From Numida meleagris (taxonomy: Eukaryota > Chordata > Aves > Galliformes > Numididae): a stretch of DNA of 64,000 nucleotides. The notes below the pieces were generated by a model. That model did no database searches and had not been told where the DNA came from. It worked only from the letters and a program-made list of their open reading frames with translations. The stretch lies in contig NC_034412.1 in assembly GCF_002078875.1 (NCBI RefSeq), positions 26,940,005 through 27,004,004 on the forward strand. Reading direction: 5' to 3'. Of this stretch, positions 1-11,301 are shown piece by piece. Each line of letters begins with the position of its first letter. Positions within the stretch are counted from its first letter, which is position 1. The position numbers were made by a program, and so were the translations under genes.

Positions 1-283
1 CAGTGAGGGGGCCTGTTATATCACTGTATTGGGAGTGATAAGTGCAGGGGCACCTGTTAACGGGCTGGTAACGCGGTCAGGGTGGAGCCAGCGCTATCGG
101 CAACAGGGAGGACCAGACCAGTTGCACCTCGTTAAGGTTGCCCTAGACCATGCTAGTGTCTGCTGGTTTGCCATGGCTGCCCCCCAGCGGAAGGCTATTT
201 CCAGGAAAAATGTGGGGACCCAGACTGAGGTCCCATGCACACATAAAAGGATGGCCACTGCCTAGAAAAATGAGGATACCCAG
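1..283 (+). promoter_or_regulatory. CR1 5' leader / internal promoter region
   Basis: GC-rich sequence upstream of ORF1 with no long conserved frame; two short overlapping ORFs (29-265 and 150-341) look incidental. In CR1 the 5' UTR carries the internal promoter. No core promoter motif can be assigned from sequence alone, so the regulatory role is inferred from position. The true 5' end of the element is not identifiable because the window starts here. Confidence 0.5.
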
Positions 284-1388
284 ATGGAGGTCCCACAACA
301 ACATGCTAGTACTCAGGTTTTTGGCTGCAGTGAGTGCTTGAGCTTGGCCCTTGCAGTGCAGGACGATGGAGTAAGCATGTGTGTCAGATGCGACCAGCTA
401 AATGATTTACTTAGCCTGGTGGCTGACCTGAAGGAGGAAGTGGAGAGGCTGAGGAGTATTAAGGAGTGTGAGCAGGAGATTGATCAGTGGTGCCAGTCCC
501 TACCGTCCCTGAGATCTAGGCAGCCAGCTGCAGCCCTGCATGAAGCATGTTGCCCCCAACCACCTTCCAAACAGTTAACAGGGGGGAACCAGCAGGCAGA
601 CAGTGCTCCTGCTGCAGTGATCCCCCTGTCCTCTCCCCCACCTAACAACGGTGATGAACTGGGGGGCAGGGGGCAATGGCAAAAGGTCCCTGCTCGGCGG
701 TGCAGGCGCACTTGCCCAATGATTCCCCTCCTTCCTCAGCTGCCCCTGCAGAACAGGTACAGTGCTCTGCAGAAACAGCTGGACAGTGGTGGAGATGATG
801 GTTCTCCCCACTTGGAGGTGTCTCCAAAGCCCAGCAGGACTACCCCTAACATTAAAACATCCTCAGCAAAGAACAAAAGACGGATCATTGTTGTTGGTGA
901 CTCAGTGCTGAAGGGAGCAGAAGGCCCAATATGTAGACCTGACCCTCTACACAGGGAAGTCTGCTGCCTCCCAGGAGCCCAGGTTAAAGATGTAAGGAAG
1001 AAACTTCCGTCCCTAGTACAGCCCTCAGATTATTATCCTCTGTTGTTGTTTCAGGTAGGCAGTGATGAAATAGAAAGAACTTCCCTTAGAACCATGAAAA
1101 AGGACTTCAGAGACTTAGGGCGACTGGTCAAGGGTTCAGGAGCACAAGTTGTGTTCTCCTCTATCCCTCCAGTTATAGGGAACGAAGACGGACTAAACAC
1201 GACGGGTCAACGGATTAGTATCTGGCTCCGAGCCTTGTGTGCCCGGCAGGGGTTTGGGTTTTTCGACCTCGGCTCGATTTACACGAGACCGGACTTGTTG
1301 GCAAACGATAGGAGTAGCTTATCCCATCGGTGGAAAGGGGTTTTTACAATGGGAATTGGGAAGGTTCATTGAAAGGGCTTTAAACTAG
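284..1388 (+). pseudogene. CR1 ORF1 protein (zinc-finger-like / coiled coil / esterase), 3' frameshift
   Basis: ORF1 stays open for 362 codons (stop TGA 1370-1372). The N-terminus has two CxxC pairs (CSEC near residue 15, CVRC near 35), a zinc-finger-like arrangement. A leucine/glutamate-rich coiled-coil stretch follows (about residues 39-65). Next is a low-complexity Pro/Ser/Gln linker, then an SGNH-esterase-like domain from about residue 200, beginning IIVVGDSVLKG with the GDS nucleophile block. ORF1 proteins of this type bind element RNA, and the esterase domain is known from CR1 ORF1. Two defects are visible. The distal D-x-x-H motif expected near the end reads DRSS, so the catalytic His is missing. 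A frameshift just before the end puts the last roughly 15 codons in another frame, where the CR1-like terminus (IERALN, stop at 1386-1388) can be read. The start at 284 is the first Met ahead of the CxxC pair; a later Met is possible. Confidence 0.85.
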
Positions 1389-1649
1389 GTATGAGGGGGG
1401 TGGGGGTGAAACCAGGGTCACTAGTAAGGACCTTGTATGTAATGAGCCAGTGTTCTTGGGAGGGGCTTGTGCTAGTAAGATCCCACAGTCTTGTGGGGGG
1501 AATGAGGAGGATGACACACCCTTTTGTAGGAAGAACGCAAGGGATGATGTGAGGTTGGTGTCTATGGTAACACGTGAGCATGGACAAGAGAGTATTAGGG
1601 CTTTAGGAAGCAGTGGGGGGGGGGAGAACTTCAGATTTCTTCTGGAAGT
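1389..1649 (+). other. CR1 inter-ORF spacer with G-runs
   Basis: G-rich spacer between ORF1 and ORF2 without a conserved frame. It contains several G-runs, including an uninterrupted run of about ten G near 1614-1624. Such homopolymers are prone to length change. The short ORF 1450-1653 appears incidental. Confidence 0.6.
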
Positions 1650-4448
1650 TTGAGGGAGGGCCCCTCTAGAAAGGTAGTGTGCCAGAAAGCCCAGCTGAAG
1701 TGCCTTTACACTAATGCACACAGCATGGGAAATAAGCAGGAGGAACTGGAAACTGTGATGTGCTTGGAAAATTATGATCTGGTTGCTATCACGGAAACAT
1801 GGTGGGACAAATTCCACGATTGGAACACTCTGATTGAGGGCTACAGGTTCTTCAGAAGGGATAGACAGGGCAGGAAGGGAGGGGGAGTTGCCCTCTACGT
1901 CAGGAAGTGGATAAATTGTGAAGAGCTGTGTCTGAGTAACAGCCATGACCAGGTTGAGAGCTTATGGGTTAAAGTCAGGGATCGGTCCAGTAAAGGAGAT
2001 CTAGCAGCTGGGGTCTGTTACAGGCCACCTGATCAGGGGGAGCCTGTTGACGAGGCCTTCTTGCTCCAGCTGCAGGAGGTGTCGCATTCGCGGGGGATTT
2101 CAACCACCCATATATCTGCTGGGATAGCGCCAAGGTGGGCAGCAGACAGTCCAGGAGATTCCTGGAGTCTGTTGAGGATAACTTCCTGGTCCAGATATTA
2201 GATGGACCGACTCGAGGTGAAGCCTTACTGGACCTGGTGCTCACCAACGTGGAGGAGAGCATTAGAGAGGTTAGGACTGGAGGCAGCCTGGGCTGTAGTG
2301 ATCATGCCCTGGTGGAGTTTGTGATCTGGAGGAATGCAGGCCTGGCAAAGAGTAAAATCAGGACCCTGAACTTCAGGAGAGCGAAATTCCGGCTGCTCAA
2401 GGAACTGCTGGGTGGGATCCCCTGGGAAACTGTCCCTAAGGGCGTAGGAACAGAGCAGAGCTGGCAGCTCTTTAAGGACACCCTCCTGAGAGCGCAAGAG
2501 CTTTCCATTCCCCAGCAAAAGAAATCAAGCAGAGGAGGCGGGTGACCAGCATGGCTGAGCAAGCACCTGCAGCTTAAACTGAGGGAAAAGAGAGAAATGT
2601 ATGTGAAGTGGAAGCAGGGTTGTGTAGCCGGGGAGGAATATAGGGCTGTTGTCCGCATGTGCAGAGATAGGATCAGGAAAGCCAAGGCACAGGTAGAGCT
2701 AAACTTGGCTAGGGATGTGAAAAATAACAAGAAGGGGTTCTACAGGTACATAGACAGGAGGAGACAGGTCAAGGAGAGTGTACCCCCTCTGATAAATGAG
2801 GATGGAGAAGTGGCTTCTTCAGACATGTAAAAAGCTGAGGTGCTCAATAAGTGCTTTGCCTCGGTCTTCACTGGTGGTCAGGCTCCCCATGTCTGCCAGG
2901 ACCTTGAACCTCAAGGTGTGGGTGAGAGGAGCGGATTCTGTCCCACTGTAACAGTGGAACAAGTTTGAGACCTCCTCTTGAAACTGAATGTGTGGAAGTC
3001 TATGGGGCCGGATGATATCCATCCTAGGGTTCTGAGAGAGATGGCTGATGTGGTTGCCGAGCTGCTCTCCATCATATTTGAAAAATCATGGCTGTCCGGT
3101 GAAGTTCCCGGTGACTGGAGAAAGGGAAACATTACTCCCATTTTTAAGAAAGAGAGAAAGGATGACCTGGGGAACTACAGGCCGGTGAGCCTCACCTCTG
3201 TGCCTGGGAAGATCATGGAGCAGATCCTCCTAGAAGACATGTTAAGGCACATAGGTGACGAGGTGATCCGAGACAGCCAGCATGGCTTCACCAAGGGTAG
3301 ATCTTGCCTGACCAATCTGGTGACCTTCTATGATGAAGTGACAGCATCGGTGGATGGGAGGAGGGCAATGGATGTCATCTACCTGGACTTCTCCAAAGCC
3401 TTTTACAGGGTCCCTCATCACATCCTTCTCTCTAAATTGGAGAGGTATGGATTTGAAGGATGGACTGTTCGGTGGGTTAAGAACTGGTTGGCTGGTCGCA
3501 GCCAAAGGGTTGTGATTAATGGTTCTATGTCAGGGTGGAGGCCGGTCACGAGTGGTGTCCCCCAAAGCTCAGTCCTGGGACCGGTGCTCTTCAATGTCTT
3601 TATCAATGGCATAGATTATGGAATCGAGTGCACCCTCAGCAAATTTGCAGATGACACCAAGCTGAGCGGTGCAGTAGATCCATTGGAAGGAAGGGAAGCC
3701 ATCCAGAGGGACCTGGACAGGCTGGACAAGTGGGCCCATGAGAACCTAATGAGGTTCAACAAGGCCAAGTGCAGGGTGCTGCACTTGGGCCAGGGCAATC
3801 CCAGGTATTTATACAACCTGGGGGAAGAAGTACTTGAAAGCAGCCCTGCGGAGAGGGACTTGGGGGTCCTGGTGGACGAGAAGCTGGACATGAGCGAGCA
3901 GTGTGCACTGGTGGCCCGGAGGGCCAACTATGTTCTGGGCTGCATTAAAAGAGGAGTGGTGAGCAGGGAGAGGGAGGTGGTGGTCCCCCTCTACTCGGCT
4001 CTTGTAGAGGCTCCATCTGGAGTATTGTGTCCAGGCCTGGGGCCCCCAGCACAAGAAAGATGTGGAGCTCTTGGAAAGAGTTCAGAGGAGGGCAACCAAG
4101 ATGATCAGAGGACTGGAGCACCTCTCCTATGAAGAAAGGTTGAGGGAACTGGGCTTGTTTAGTTTGGAGAAGAGAAGGCTTTGGGGAGACCTCATTGTGT
4201 CCTTTCAATATTTGAAGGGAGCGTATAAACAGGAGGTGGAACGATTGTTCACGAGGATGGAGAGCTATAGGACAAGGGGGAATGGTTTTAAACTAAGACA
4301 GGGGAGATTTAGGTTAGATATTAGAAGGAAATTTTTCACACAGAGGGTGGTGACGCACTGGAACAGGTTGCCCAGGGAGGTTGTGGATGCCCCATCCCTG
4401 GAGGCATTCAAGGCCAGACTGGACGTGGCTCTGGGCAGCCCAGTCTAG
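1650..4448 (+). pseudogene. CR1 ORF2 polyprotein (AP endonuclease + reverse transcriptase), inactivated
   Basis: ORF2 makes the nick and the cDNA in target-primed reverse transcription. The endonuclease starts with CLYTNAHSMGNK, then ITETWW (Glu block) and GGVALYVR. A frameshift near 2085-2093, with a few residues apparently lost, moves the GDFNHP block (2093 on) into another frame, which continues through LGCSDHALVEF (catalytic His region). In that frame stops lie at 2543-2545, 2828-2830 and 2966-2968. The reverse transcriptase is open from 2978: [36 protein letters not shown], a GVPQ block and the catalytic FADD (about 3643). The usual GVPQG block reads GVPQS. An apparent one-base insertion near 4005-4009 shifts the C-terminal domain, which continues as [13 protein letters not shown] and [16 protein letters not shown] to the stop at 4446-4448. 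Damage is light, so the copy is not very old, but it is non-functional. The exact start is unclear. Confidence 0.93.
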
Positions 4449-4544
4449 TGATTGGCAACCCTGCACTTCGCAGGGGGGTTGAGACTCGATGATCTTTGAG
4501 GTCCTTTTTAACCCAGGCCATTCTACGATTCTATGATTCTATGA
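4449..4544 (+). repeat. CR1 3' UTR and octamer terminus
   Basis: Short 3' UTR following the ORF2 stop, containing the conserved GTGATTGGCAACCCTGCAC-type stretch. It ends in ATTCTACG (4520-4527) and two ATTCTATG units (4528-4543). In CR1 this region forms the signal recognised by the reverse transcriptase. An A-rich tract follows from 4544. Confidence 0.93.
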
Positions 4545-5544
4545 AAAAAAGAAAAAGAATATGAAAAGGTCCTTATAAAGGATGCTCAAGCTAATAGGAA
4601 TATCTGTAAAAAAAAAAAATATATGGAAATAAATCAGCAAGAGAATTGGTGGTGCTACATGATGGCCCAAGTGTAAAGGATTTTGTGTGGCCATGGCAGA
4701 GAAGCTTAGTGAGTTCCTGCACATCTGAGCAGGGCAGAAAGTGCATAGGAACTGATTATCCTGCTTCTGGCAATTGAATGGGATGAAAACCAACTGAAGG
4801 AATATTATAATAGGCTATCCTGATTATATAAAACAATATTCTAGGGGTGGTGTTGCTAGTCTTACAACTAAAGCTTCGATTGCACACAAGCAGTATTTAG
4901 CAGCATTAAAATTCACAGTGGTGGCATACTAAGACATTCAAGCAGAAGGCATGCTGGCTCATTCACATGCATCAGCTGGCCTGTCCCTACAGCAGTCACC
5001 ACCTTTCTGGCCACCAGCCACATCATGTAGCAATGCGAGGAAAGTCATGCCCTTGTGTACTACCCTCTGGGTAGTTGGGAGGAAGTCCACATGCTTTTGA
5101 TGCTGGAGAACTGTCTTTGCAGCCCAGAAAACAGTTAGCAATGCAGAGCAGGCTCCATACACACAACTTCTTTGCCTCGGGCTCTAGCAAACTCTTCTCT
5201 TCCCTCCCACCAGCAGTCCTCCAGAATCTTAAAAAGATCCTCAGCCAAACATTTGCCACAGACAATGCTTATCAGAGTGAAATCCAGTCTAAGCATCTCA
5301 TGAGTTACTCAGCAAGATAGTTCCTTATTCATCTCACCATGATTTTATATAGCCATTATTAGTGCCCAACAAACCATATCCATCTGCTGTTATTTTCAAC
5401 CAATCACCATTAAATGTCAACAGTTAATTTCCTTTTCTATTTTAGCAAAACGTTACCATTCCTTTCAGTTCTAGTACCATCATTATAACACTGTATTTTA
5501 CATTTATCTCTTTCAGACTTCAGCTATCAAGGGATGGCTAAGTA
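4545..5544. other. No gene seen
   Basis: A-rich flank of the CR1 element followed by unique, moderately AT-rich sequence. Overlapping 67-81 codon ORFs occur on both strands between 4959 and 5320 but show no recognisable domain. Nothing else supported. Confidence 0.5.
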
Positions 5545-5700
5545 GGCTCCTCCACACATCTCTTGAGTACTGTGGACAGTCCTGGTCACTGCATTTCTAG
5601 AAGAATGTAATGGAGTTAGAAAGGTACAGAGAAGCAGTAATTGCTTTACAGGGAGAGGTGAAAAAGGCTAGGATTCTTCCAAATGGAGAGAGGAATAACA
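5545..5700 (+). mobile_element. Old, diverged CR1 fragment
   Basis: The stretch reading TTGAGTACTGTGGACAGTCC, followed by a GGAGTTAGAAAGGTACAGAG segment, resembles the C-terminal part of CR1 ORF2 (the [14 protein letters not shown] region near 4020-4085 of the long copy). It is far more diverged than the other CR1 pieces, so it would be an older subfamily. Edges are approximate and the assignment rests on partial similarity. Confidence 0.45.
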
Positions 5701-6084
5701 GGGTATGTTTGAGGGTCTGCAAAATCACAAGATTGAATGAACTGTGTGTTCAGCAAATCCAAAATAGAACAATCAATGAAGCCATTAGATAGTCAAAATA
5801 GTTAAAAGAAATATGGCAAGAAGCAGACTTCTTAAATTCATTGTCTCAGGAGGAAGCAGATCAAAAACAGAATTAAACAAATGTAACAGGTCTATATCCA
5901 GGTACTATATAGCAAATAAGCAAAATTGCACCCCCCATTATCCTTAATCTGATAACTTCAGATTTATACTTTCTTCAAGAACTTCTGAGTTTATGCAAGT
6001 TCTTATCATTCTTATTCTTTTCTTCTATACTGGGTTTTTACAGGGTTTTCAAAATCTGAGGAAAGCCACACATAGCTTGGCCTT

Positions 6085-6450
6085 GTAGCTAAGGTTGCTT
6101 GGCATAGGAAGTTGAATTTGAGAGCTCATGCGGTCTGCAGCAGAAATGTTAAGTCACAGCCTGAACCAGTGATTGAGCACCTGGTGGGAAGGCAGGGCGA
6201 ACCCAGGGGAGCTCAGGTGCATGCAATGCACCTGGATGACTGGAAGGGGTGGAGCCAGGATCCACCCCTTCCCAGATCTCATTTAAGGGTTGGCAGTGGA
6301 GGTGAGGGTATCTTTTGCTGGAGATCTCTGCATATCTGAGGTCTTGTAAAGGAAGGTAGCTTTTCTTCCTTTTTTTCTGTGCCTATGGTTGCTGCCATGG
6401 GGCTTGTTCTCATTTGCTGCAGCCTAGGATCATGTCACCCTGCTATTATT
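6085..6450 (+). mobile_element. LTR-like dispersed repeat, copy A
   Basis: GC-richer block in AT-rich surroundings that shares sequence with the reverse complement of 44660-45005. Corresponding stretches are CAGCCTGAACCAGTGATTGA here and CAGCCTGAAGCAGTGGTTGA there; both are followed by an AGCACCTGGTG/AACACCTGATG stretch and a TATA-like ATTTAAGG (here about 6281-6288). A TATA-like box in a short GC-rich repeat suggests an old LTR. No target duplication or exact TG/CA ends could be fixed. The 75-codon ORF inside (6112-6339) is incidental. Confidence 0.5.
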
Positions 6451-7710
6451 ACTGAATGTCCCATGACGTTCTAGCGTTACAGCATTACAATGTCACTTCT
6501 TTCTGCCTGAAATATCCTACAGACATATGAGTGTAGTAAGCTTGAGAAATCAAAAGTAATAGTACTAATAGTATTCTAGTGTCAGTAATTTCCTTAACAG
6601 AAAGAACACACCATAGGAAAAAGAGCAGCTACGTTGAAAGGTAGAAAATGATAATTCTGCAATTATGGCTAACAAATATTAAAGTTAGTGAAACATACTT
6701 TGCACAAGCTTAAACTCTGTACACTTCCACTATTACATTTAAGAGGGGGCAGGGGGTCACCAGTAACTTTATCCCATAAGAATTTCAAGTCCCTGTCTAG
6801 GGGGCAAATCAGCCCATGGAACCGTTTTGTTCTTCATTTGCAAGGAAAGCAGTTGAGATTTCTTGCTTAACAAAAGTTCCATTATTAAAGCTCCAAAATG
6901 AGAAAATTGCTTGTTCTTAGATCAAAAGGGAATACAAACTGAGAAGCAAGTTTGTCTTGTTTAAGCAGGATTCACAAAGGGCTATCTCTCTTGTGTTCCA
7001 GCAAAGGGATAAAGTAATCGTCCTTTACCTCACATTTATCTTGTTATTATTGTTATTGAAAGGGAAACTTAAAACAGCATTTTTTAATTTTATTTGTCGT
7101 GAGTATTGCCAAGTAAAAGATAAAATCCCTGTATATTATTTAACTTACAGTCAATCAGTGTTTCTCATTATTGTTAACATGGAAAATCATATGGTAACTG
7201 TTAAGTTAAAATGTAATTAATATACAGATGAAACCAACATTGCAAAGGCCTTTATAATATTTCTTTCAAGTCAGTTAAAAGTTTTATTGAAAAATCTTTA
7301 GGAGAGGCAGGTTAATTGTATCTGTCTTAGAACTGACGTAGTCAAAAGACACAAATCTCTGGGGAAAAAATATGTTGAGACAATGAAATGAACATTAATT
7401 TTATGTTTAAATGTTATTGGATAATTTATTTTCAGACACACTGAGATGCATTCACATATTTAGTCACAGCACTGCTGAAATATCATAGAAAGTGAAAAAG
7501 AATGTGCTTGTCTTACCTGTTCTGACAATGTCTTCTGCTGTACTGATACATTAAATTTCAAAAGTACAATTGAAGAAAATGAAATAAACGCAGACAATTC
7601 ACATAAGAAAATACAAGCCAGTGTGTGTGAGTAGTATGTTTTTCTTCTCAAATAACTCATGCTGGTTCACTTCTCTATGATGTTATGCACAATAATGATG
7701 ACTATTATGA
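6451..7710. other. No gene seen
   Basis: AT-rich sequence with scattered chance ORFs of 60-87 codons (6688-6870, 6957-7220, 7460-7660 on the minus strand). None shows a conserved motif, exon-like splice signals or repeat identity I can recognise. Confidence 0.5.
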
Positions 7711-8238
7711 GGTCTGCTCTGAAAGTAATGCCTCTTATTATATTGGCCCACAATATCAGAGGCAGATGTTAATGAGCAGTAGAGGTTGAACCTTCCCACC
7801 AATATTACATTACATTTTGTTGCCATGTGACAGATGGCAGTCTGATAAAATGGAGTCTGACGTGAGAGTGCATATGGAGCAAAGGTTTGGAATTTAATTC
7901 TTCTACAAAGAGAAAATGGCACGCAGTGGCAATCACTGATGCTTGCTGAATGCTGATGGAAACCAAACAGTGGCTGTGAGCACAGTGAGGGGGTGGGTAG
8001 TGCATTTCAGCAATGGCGATAGCAACAGTGAGTCACCTCTGCTGATGCAGGTATTTACAAGTGTGGCATGAAGGCTCCTGTTCATTGCTGGTGAAAATGC
8101 ATAGCTGGTGTTGGTGACTATGTTGCAAAACAGTATTTTGCAGGTGATAAGTTGTTCTATCGAATAGTGTTATGGTGCTATTTGTATCAGTTGTAGTTTC
8201 CATGGAAATAAATAGGAGGCATTACTTTCAGAGCAACC
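7711..8238 (+). mobile_element. Internally deleted mariner element (Galluhop type), copy 1
   Basis: The ends form a terminal inverted repeat of about 28 bp. The left end reads GGTCTGCTCTGAAAGTAATG; the right end, reverse-complemented, reads GGTTGCTCTGAAAGTAATGC. TA follows the right end; the left neighbour is GA, probably a mutated TA. Inside, the plus strand keeps decayed codons for the N-terminal helix-turn-helix part of a mariner transposase (about 7880-8030, with KEKMARS-like and VHFSNGDSN-like stretches). It then jumps directly to C-terminal codons readable as VTSADAGIYKCGMKAPVHCW. The catalytic DD34D core is absent. The element is about 528 bp against roughly 1.2-1.3 kb for an intact member, so it is non-autonomous. 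Stops also interrupt the remaining frame. Confidence 0.85.
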
Positions 8239-8283
8239 TATGTAATTTACTGACATATATGTGAGGTTCAAAAGGCAGAGTAA

Positions 8284-8480
8284 ATCTTAACCTGTTCAGC
8301 CTGAGGAAAAGAAGACTGAGAGGGGATCTGATAAATGTTTATAAAAAACTAAATGGAGGTGAGAGGCAAATGGGTGAGGCCAGGCTCTTCTCAGTGTTGT
8401 GCAGTGATAGGACAAGGAGTAATGGCATAAAACTTGAACATAGGAAATTCCATACTAACATGCGGAACAATTTATTTATG
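8284..8480 (+). mobile_element. CR1 fragment (ORF2 C-terminal region)
   Basis: The stretch AGGAAAAGAAGACTGAGAGG, followed by GATCTGATAAATG, matches the [18 protein letters not shown] region of the long copy (about 4165-4220). A later stretch GATAGGACAAGGAGTAATGG matches its YRTRGNGFK region. Both ends are lost and no octamer tail is present. It lies only about 45 bp downstream of the mariner copy. Confidence 0.75.
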
Positions 8481-11301
8481 ATAAGAGTCTAGTTTTTGTT
8501 TGGCTGAGACCTTCCTGAGCTCACAGCAGGAATATAGGAAGTCTCAAAGATGTTTCGGAAAAAAAAGCTGTCCAAAGCTGTCCCTGTTTTTTTCCATGCC
8601 CATTTGTGCATTGCCATACATGAAAAAATGCCATTTGGAAAATGGCATTCCATACCTACCTTTAAGTAAAATGACAGAAGGTAACATGCACATTATCAAT
8701 TTAAATGGTTTTACTAAACTTAGTGGTTAAAGCATCAGTCAACAGTCATATGGCTGAAAAGGACTCAGCAGTACAATTCAGTATGGGGAATGAAGGGGAA
8801 AATATTTGATTTTCCCCTCCTTTGCCTTAGTCTTTAAGGAAAGCTAGATTTCATCCTAATGCTATCTATGCAACAGCCCACAGTTTACTACAGTCACCAG
8901 GAAGTTCATATTATTCACCTACTTTCTGCTAAGCTCAAATATGAATCTAGGTCAAAGCAATGGTGAATGACAGAGAATGAATCTATGGATTGTATCAAAT
9001 CTGAAATATAGTATCTCAAATTGTGTCAGTTTGAAAACTAGCTTCTATCCTTGTAATGTCAATATTTTGATCTAAAAGGCTCATGACTGAAACACTCACA
9101 TTAACTATGTTATTTCCAGTGGGAATGAGTCTGAAGCTGGTAGTGAAAGCTGGTATATTTCCTTTGGTTTTAATGGAATTATGCCAGCTGGCACCAGCTA
9201 AAAATTTCATGCCTTATCTTAGATTCCACACTTCATCTGACTTAATTCATAAATGAAATAAAACCTCATGGGGAGAGGCCATGCCTCTCTACTTCACTGT
9301 CTCATTACCAACACTTACAGAAGATTAAATTTTAGAATTCATGACCTGTTTAATACTTCAGAAAGAAACAAAGCTAAAAGAGAAATGTAAAAAAAAATAG
9401 AACTGCTTTATTACCTGGTTTGTGTGAGTATTCATCATATTCAGCATCTTCGCTTCTCAGTCCAAAAGTATAGAAATAAACAGATGGCAAATAAAATTTT
9501 TGCAGCAATATTTGAAATACATACTATTATTACATTAAAAAAGATGTATTTCCCAAGGTCACCTACATCATAAAACATTAAAGTCAAATGAAGTAATAAC
9601 TTGAAAGCACCTGTAACTAGTCTCTAAAAGTACAGCAGCCTAAAATATGCAATTTGCTTTTACTTAATTTCCAAATTTCTAGGTCCATTTTGAACTAAAT
9701 ATCTTACTTAGACTGTAATAGTTTGCTCTGATTTCTGTTGCTTAATGAGGTAGAGAAATTTGAGCTACATATACATATGTTGTTGTTTCTTTCTTTTTTT
9801 TTCCCCCAGTTCTGAATATTCTTGAAGAATTCATTATTATGGAAACCCTTAATATTTGAGACATATCTTAAATCCATATCTAAGAGGGATTTAAGTAGCA
9901 CAGCACTGAAACATCTAATTTTACTTTCTTGTTCCTCTTGACAAAATGTAGACCTCCAAAACTAAAGTAGTAGGAGCTAAAATTAGAGTCTCAAAGACAT
10001 AAAAATCAAAAACTACAATTGGAAGACTATCCCACATAATGTTTCTAAAGTCAGTGGACAAGACAGTGAAAAAGATATTCTGTAGAGCACAGTCTAGAGG
10101 GACGGACAAATTTCAGGCCGTGTTCTGAGTAATCAAAGTAGAACCCATGCATAGACCTTCTTCTTCAAGGCCACATCCTGTAAAAATCCAGCCTCAGGAT
10201 ACTGAGTTATGCTCACATTCTCTCCCGCTCTTCTTTTACCCTGAGTCCACAGTGATTAAGGATACTGCCTATTTCTACAAATCCTACAGCAAAATGGAAA
10301 CAAGATCATATAATACACTACAGAAGACTAAAACAGTACAACACAAGGCAAAATTCCTTCTTGATCCTAAAAGTGTACATAAATTTAATCTTAGGTAAAA
10401 GGATGGTTATACTAACTAGCTACAGTCCGCTAAAGAATTCCACAGTGTGATAGGAATGACATGCCATCCCTGGTGTCTGTCCTTGCCTTATCCCCAGCGG
10501 AGGTCCACTGCTTCAGAAGAGAGCAAGACAAGCCCTTACTGCAGCATTCATCCCAGCACTTCTCCACAAAGCAAATCACATATCAAAGGAAGAGATATTT
10601 TTTTCTAGCTGCCTTAGAAACCTTTAAAGACAACAGTAATTGAATGCAACGTTGATATGGAGCAAGAAAACAAGAAGTGCGATCATATCTCCTTTCAATT
10701 ACCGGTCGGCACTAAAACACAGGATCTGGAGGAAGTTACTTTCTGCTTTCCAAGCTACTTGACAACAAAGAAATAAAAAGGGGAGGAATGAAAAAACCTC
10801 AATTGCTCAATATGCCACTACAGTCAAGAACTGACCATATATCCATCTAAAATGTCAACTCCTCCAAAATAATGTGTGCAGCACTCATTGCTACAAGAAC
10901 AGACAGGAGTTTAGAAAAGGGTTTTCAAGACTCTAAGGAAGATTCAGAGATATGATCAAAGGATAGAAAAATGCACATCAATATTGGAATTATTTTACTT
11001 AAAAGGGTGACGGGAAAAGAGTGTTCTTTTTGTCATGTGTATCAGTCACAATAAAAACATATGCACTGGTAGTCTGGAAATGCTTGGGAACTTCTGATCT
11101 CCATTTTTACCTTCAGAAGTCATTTTAAGACCTTGAGGCACACATAAAAAAAATTGTGAACTATTTTAGATTAACCAAGAAAATACTGGACTTGATAGAC
11201 CATTAGCCTAAACCAATTTGGCATTTCCTAAGACAGAAAGGAAATAAAAATTATCCAGAAAATAAGAGTGACATTGCACAAACATTTTTGATCAGAAATA
11301 G
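8481..11301. other. No gene seen
   Basis: About 2.8 kb of AT-rich sequence. ORFs of 60-83 codons (8500-8730, 9016-9210, 9704-9901, 9921-10109, 10147-10398, 10461-10643) are compatible with chance and show no domain or signal peptide I recognise. No clear repeats. Confidence 0.5.

Larger units (their letters stand above)
1..4544 (+). mobile_element. Near full-length CR1 LINE retrotransposon
   Basis: A non-LTR retrotransposon in sense orientation. In order it shows a GC-rich leader (about 1-283), ORF1 (284-1388), a spacer (1389-1649), ORF2 (about 1650-4448), a short 3' UTR, and a terminus of three ATTCTAYG octamers (4520-4543). The octamer tail is the hallmark of bird CR1, which primes on its 3' end and normally leaves no target duplication. 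Full CR1 elements are about 4.5 kb and most bird copies are short 3' fragments, so this is unusually complete. The left edge meets the window edge, so a few more 5' bases may lie outside. ORF2 is broken by two frameshifts and three in-frame stops, so this copy cannot move by itself. Family assignment is secure; subfamily is not. Confidence 0.97.

Noticed and set aside
1366..1946. 188-codon minus-strand ORF across the CR1 spacer and endonuclease
   Set aside because: Shadow of the sense-strand CR1 ORF2; no antisense gene known there.
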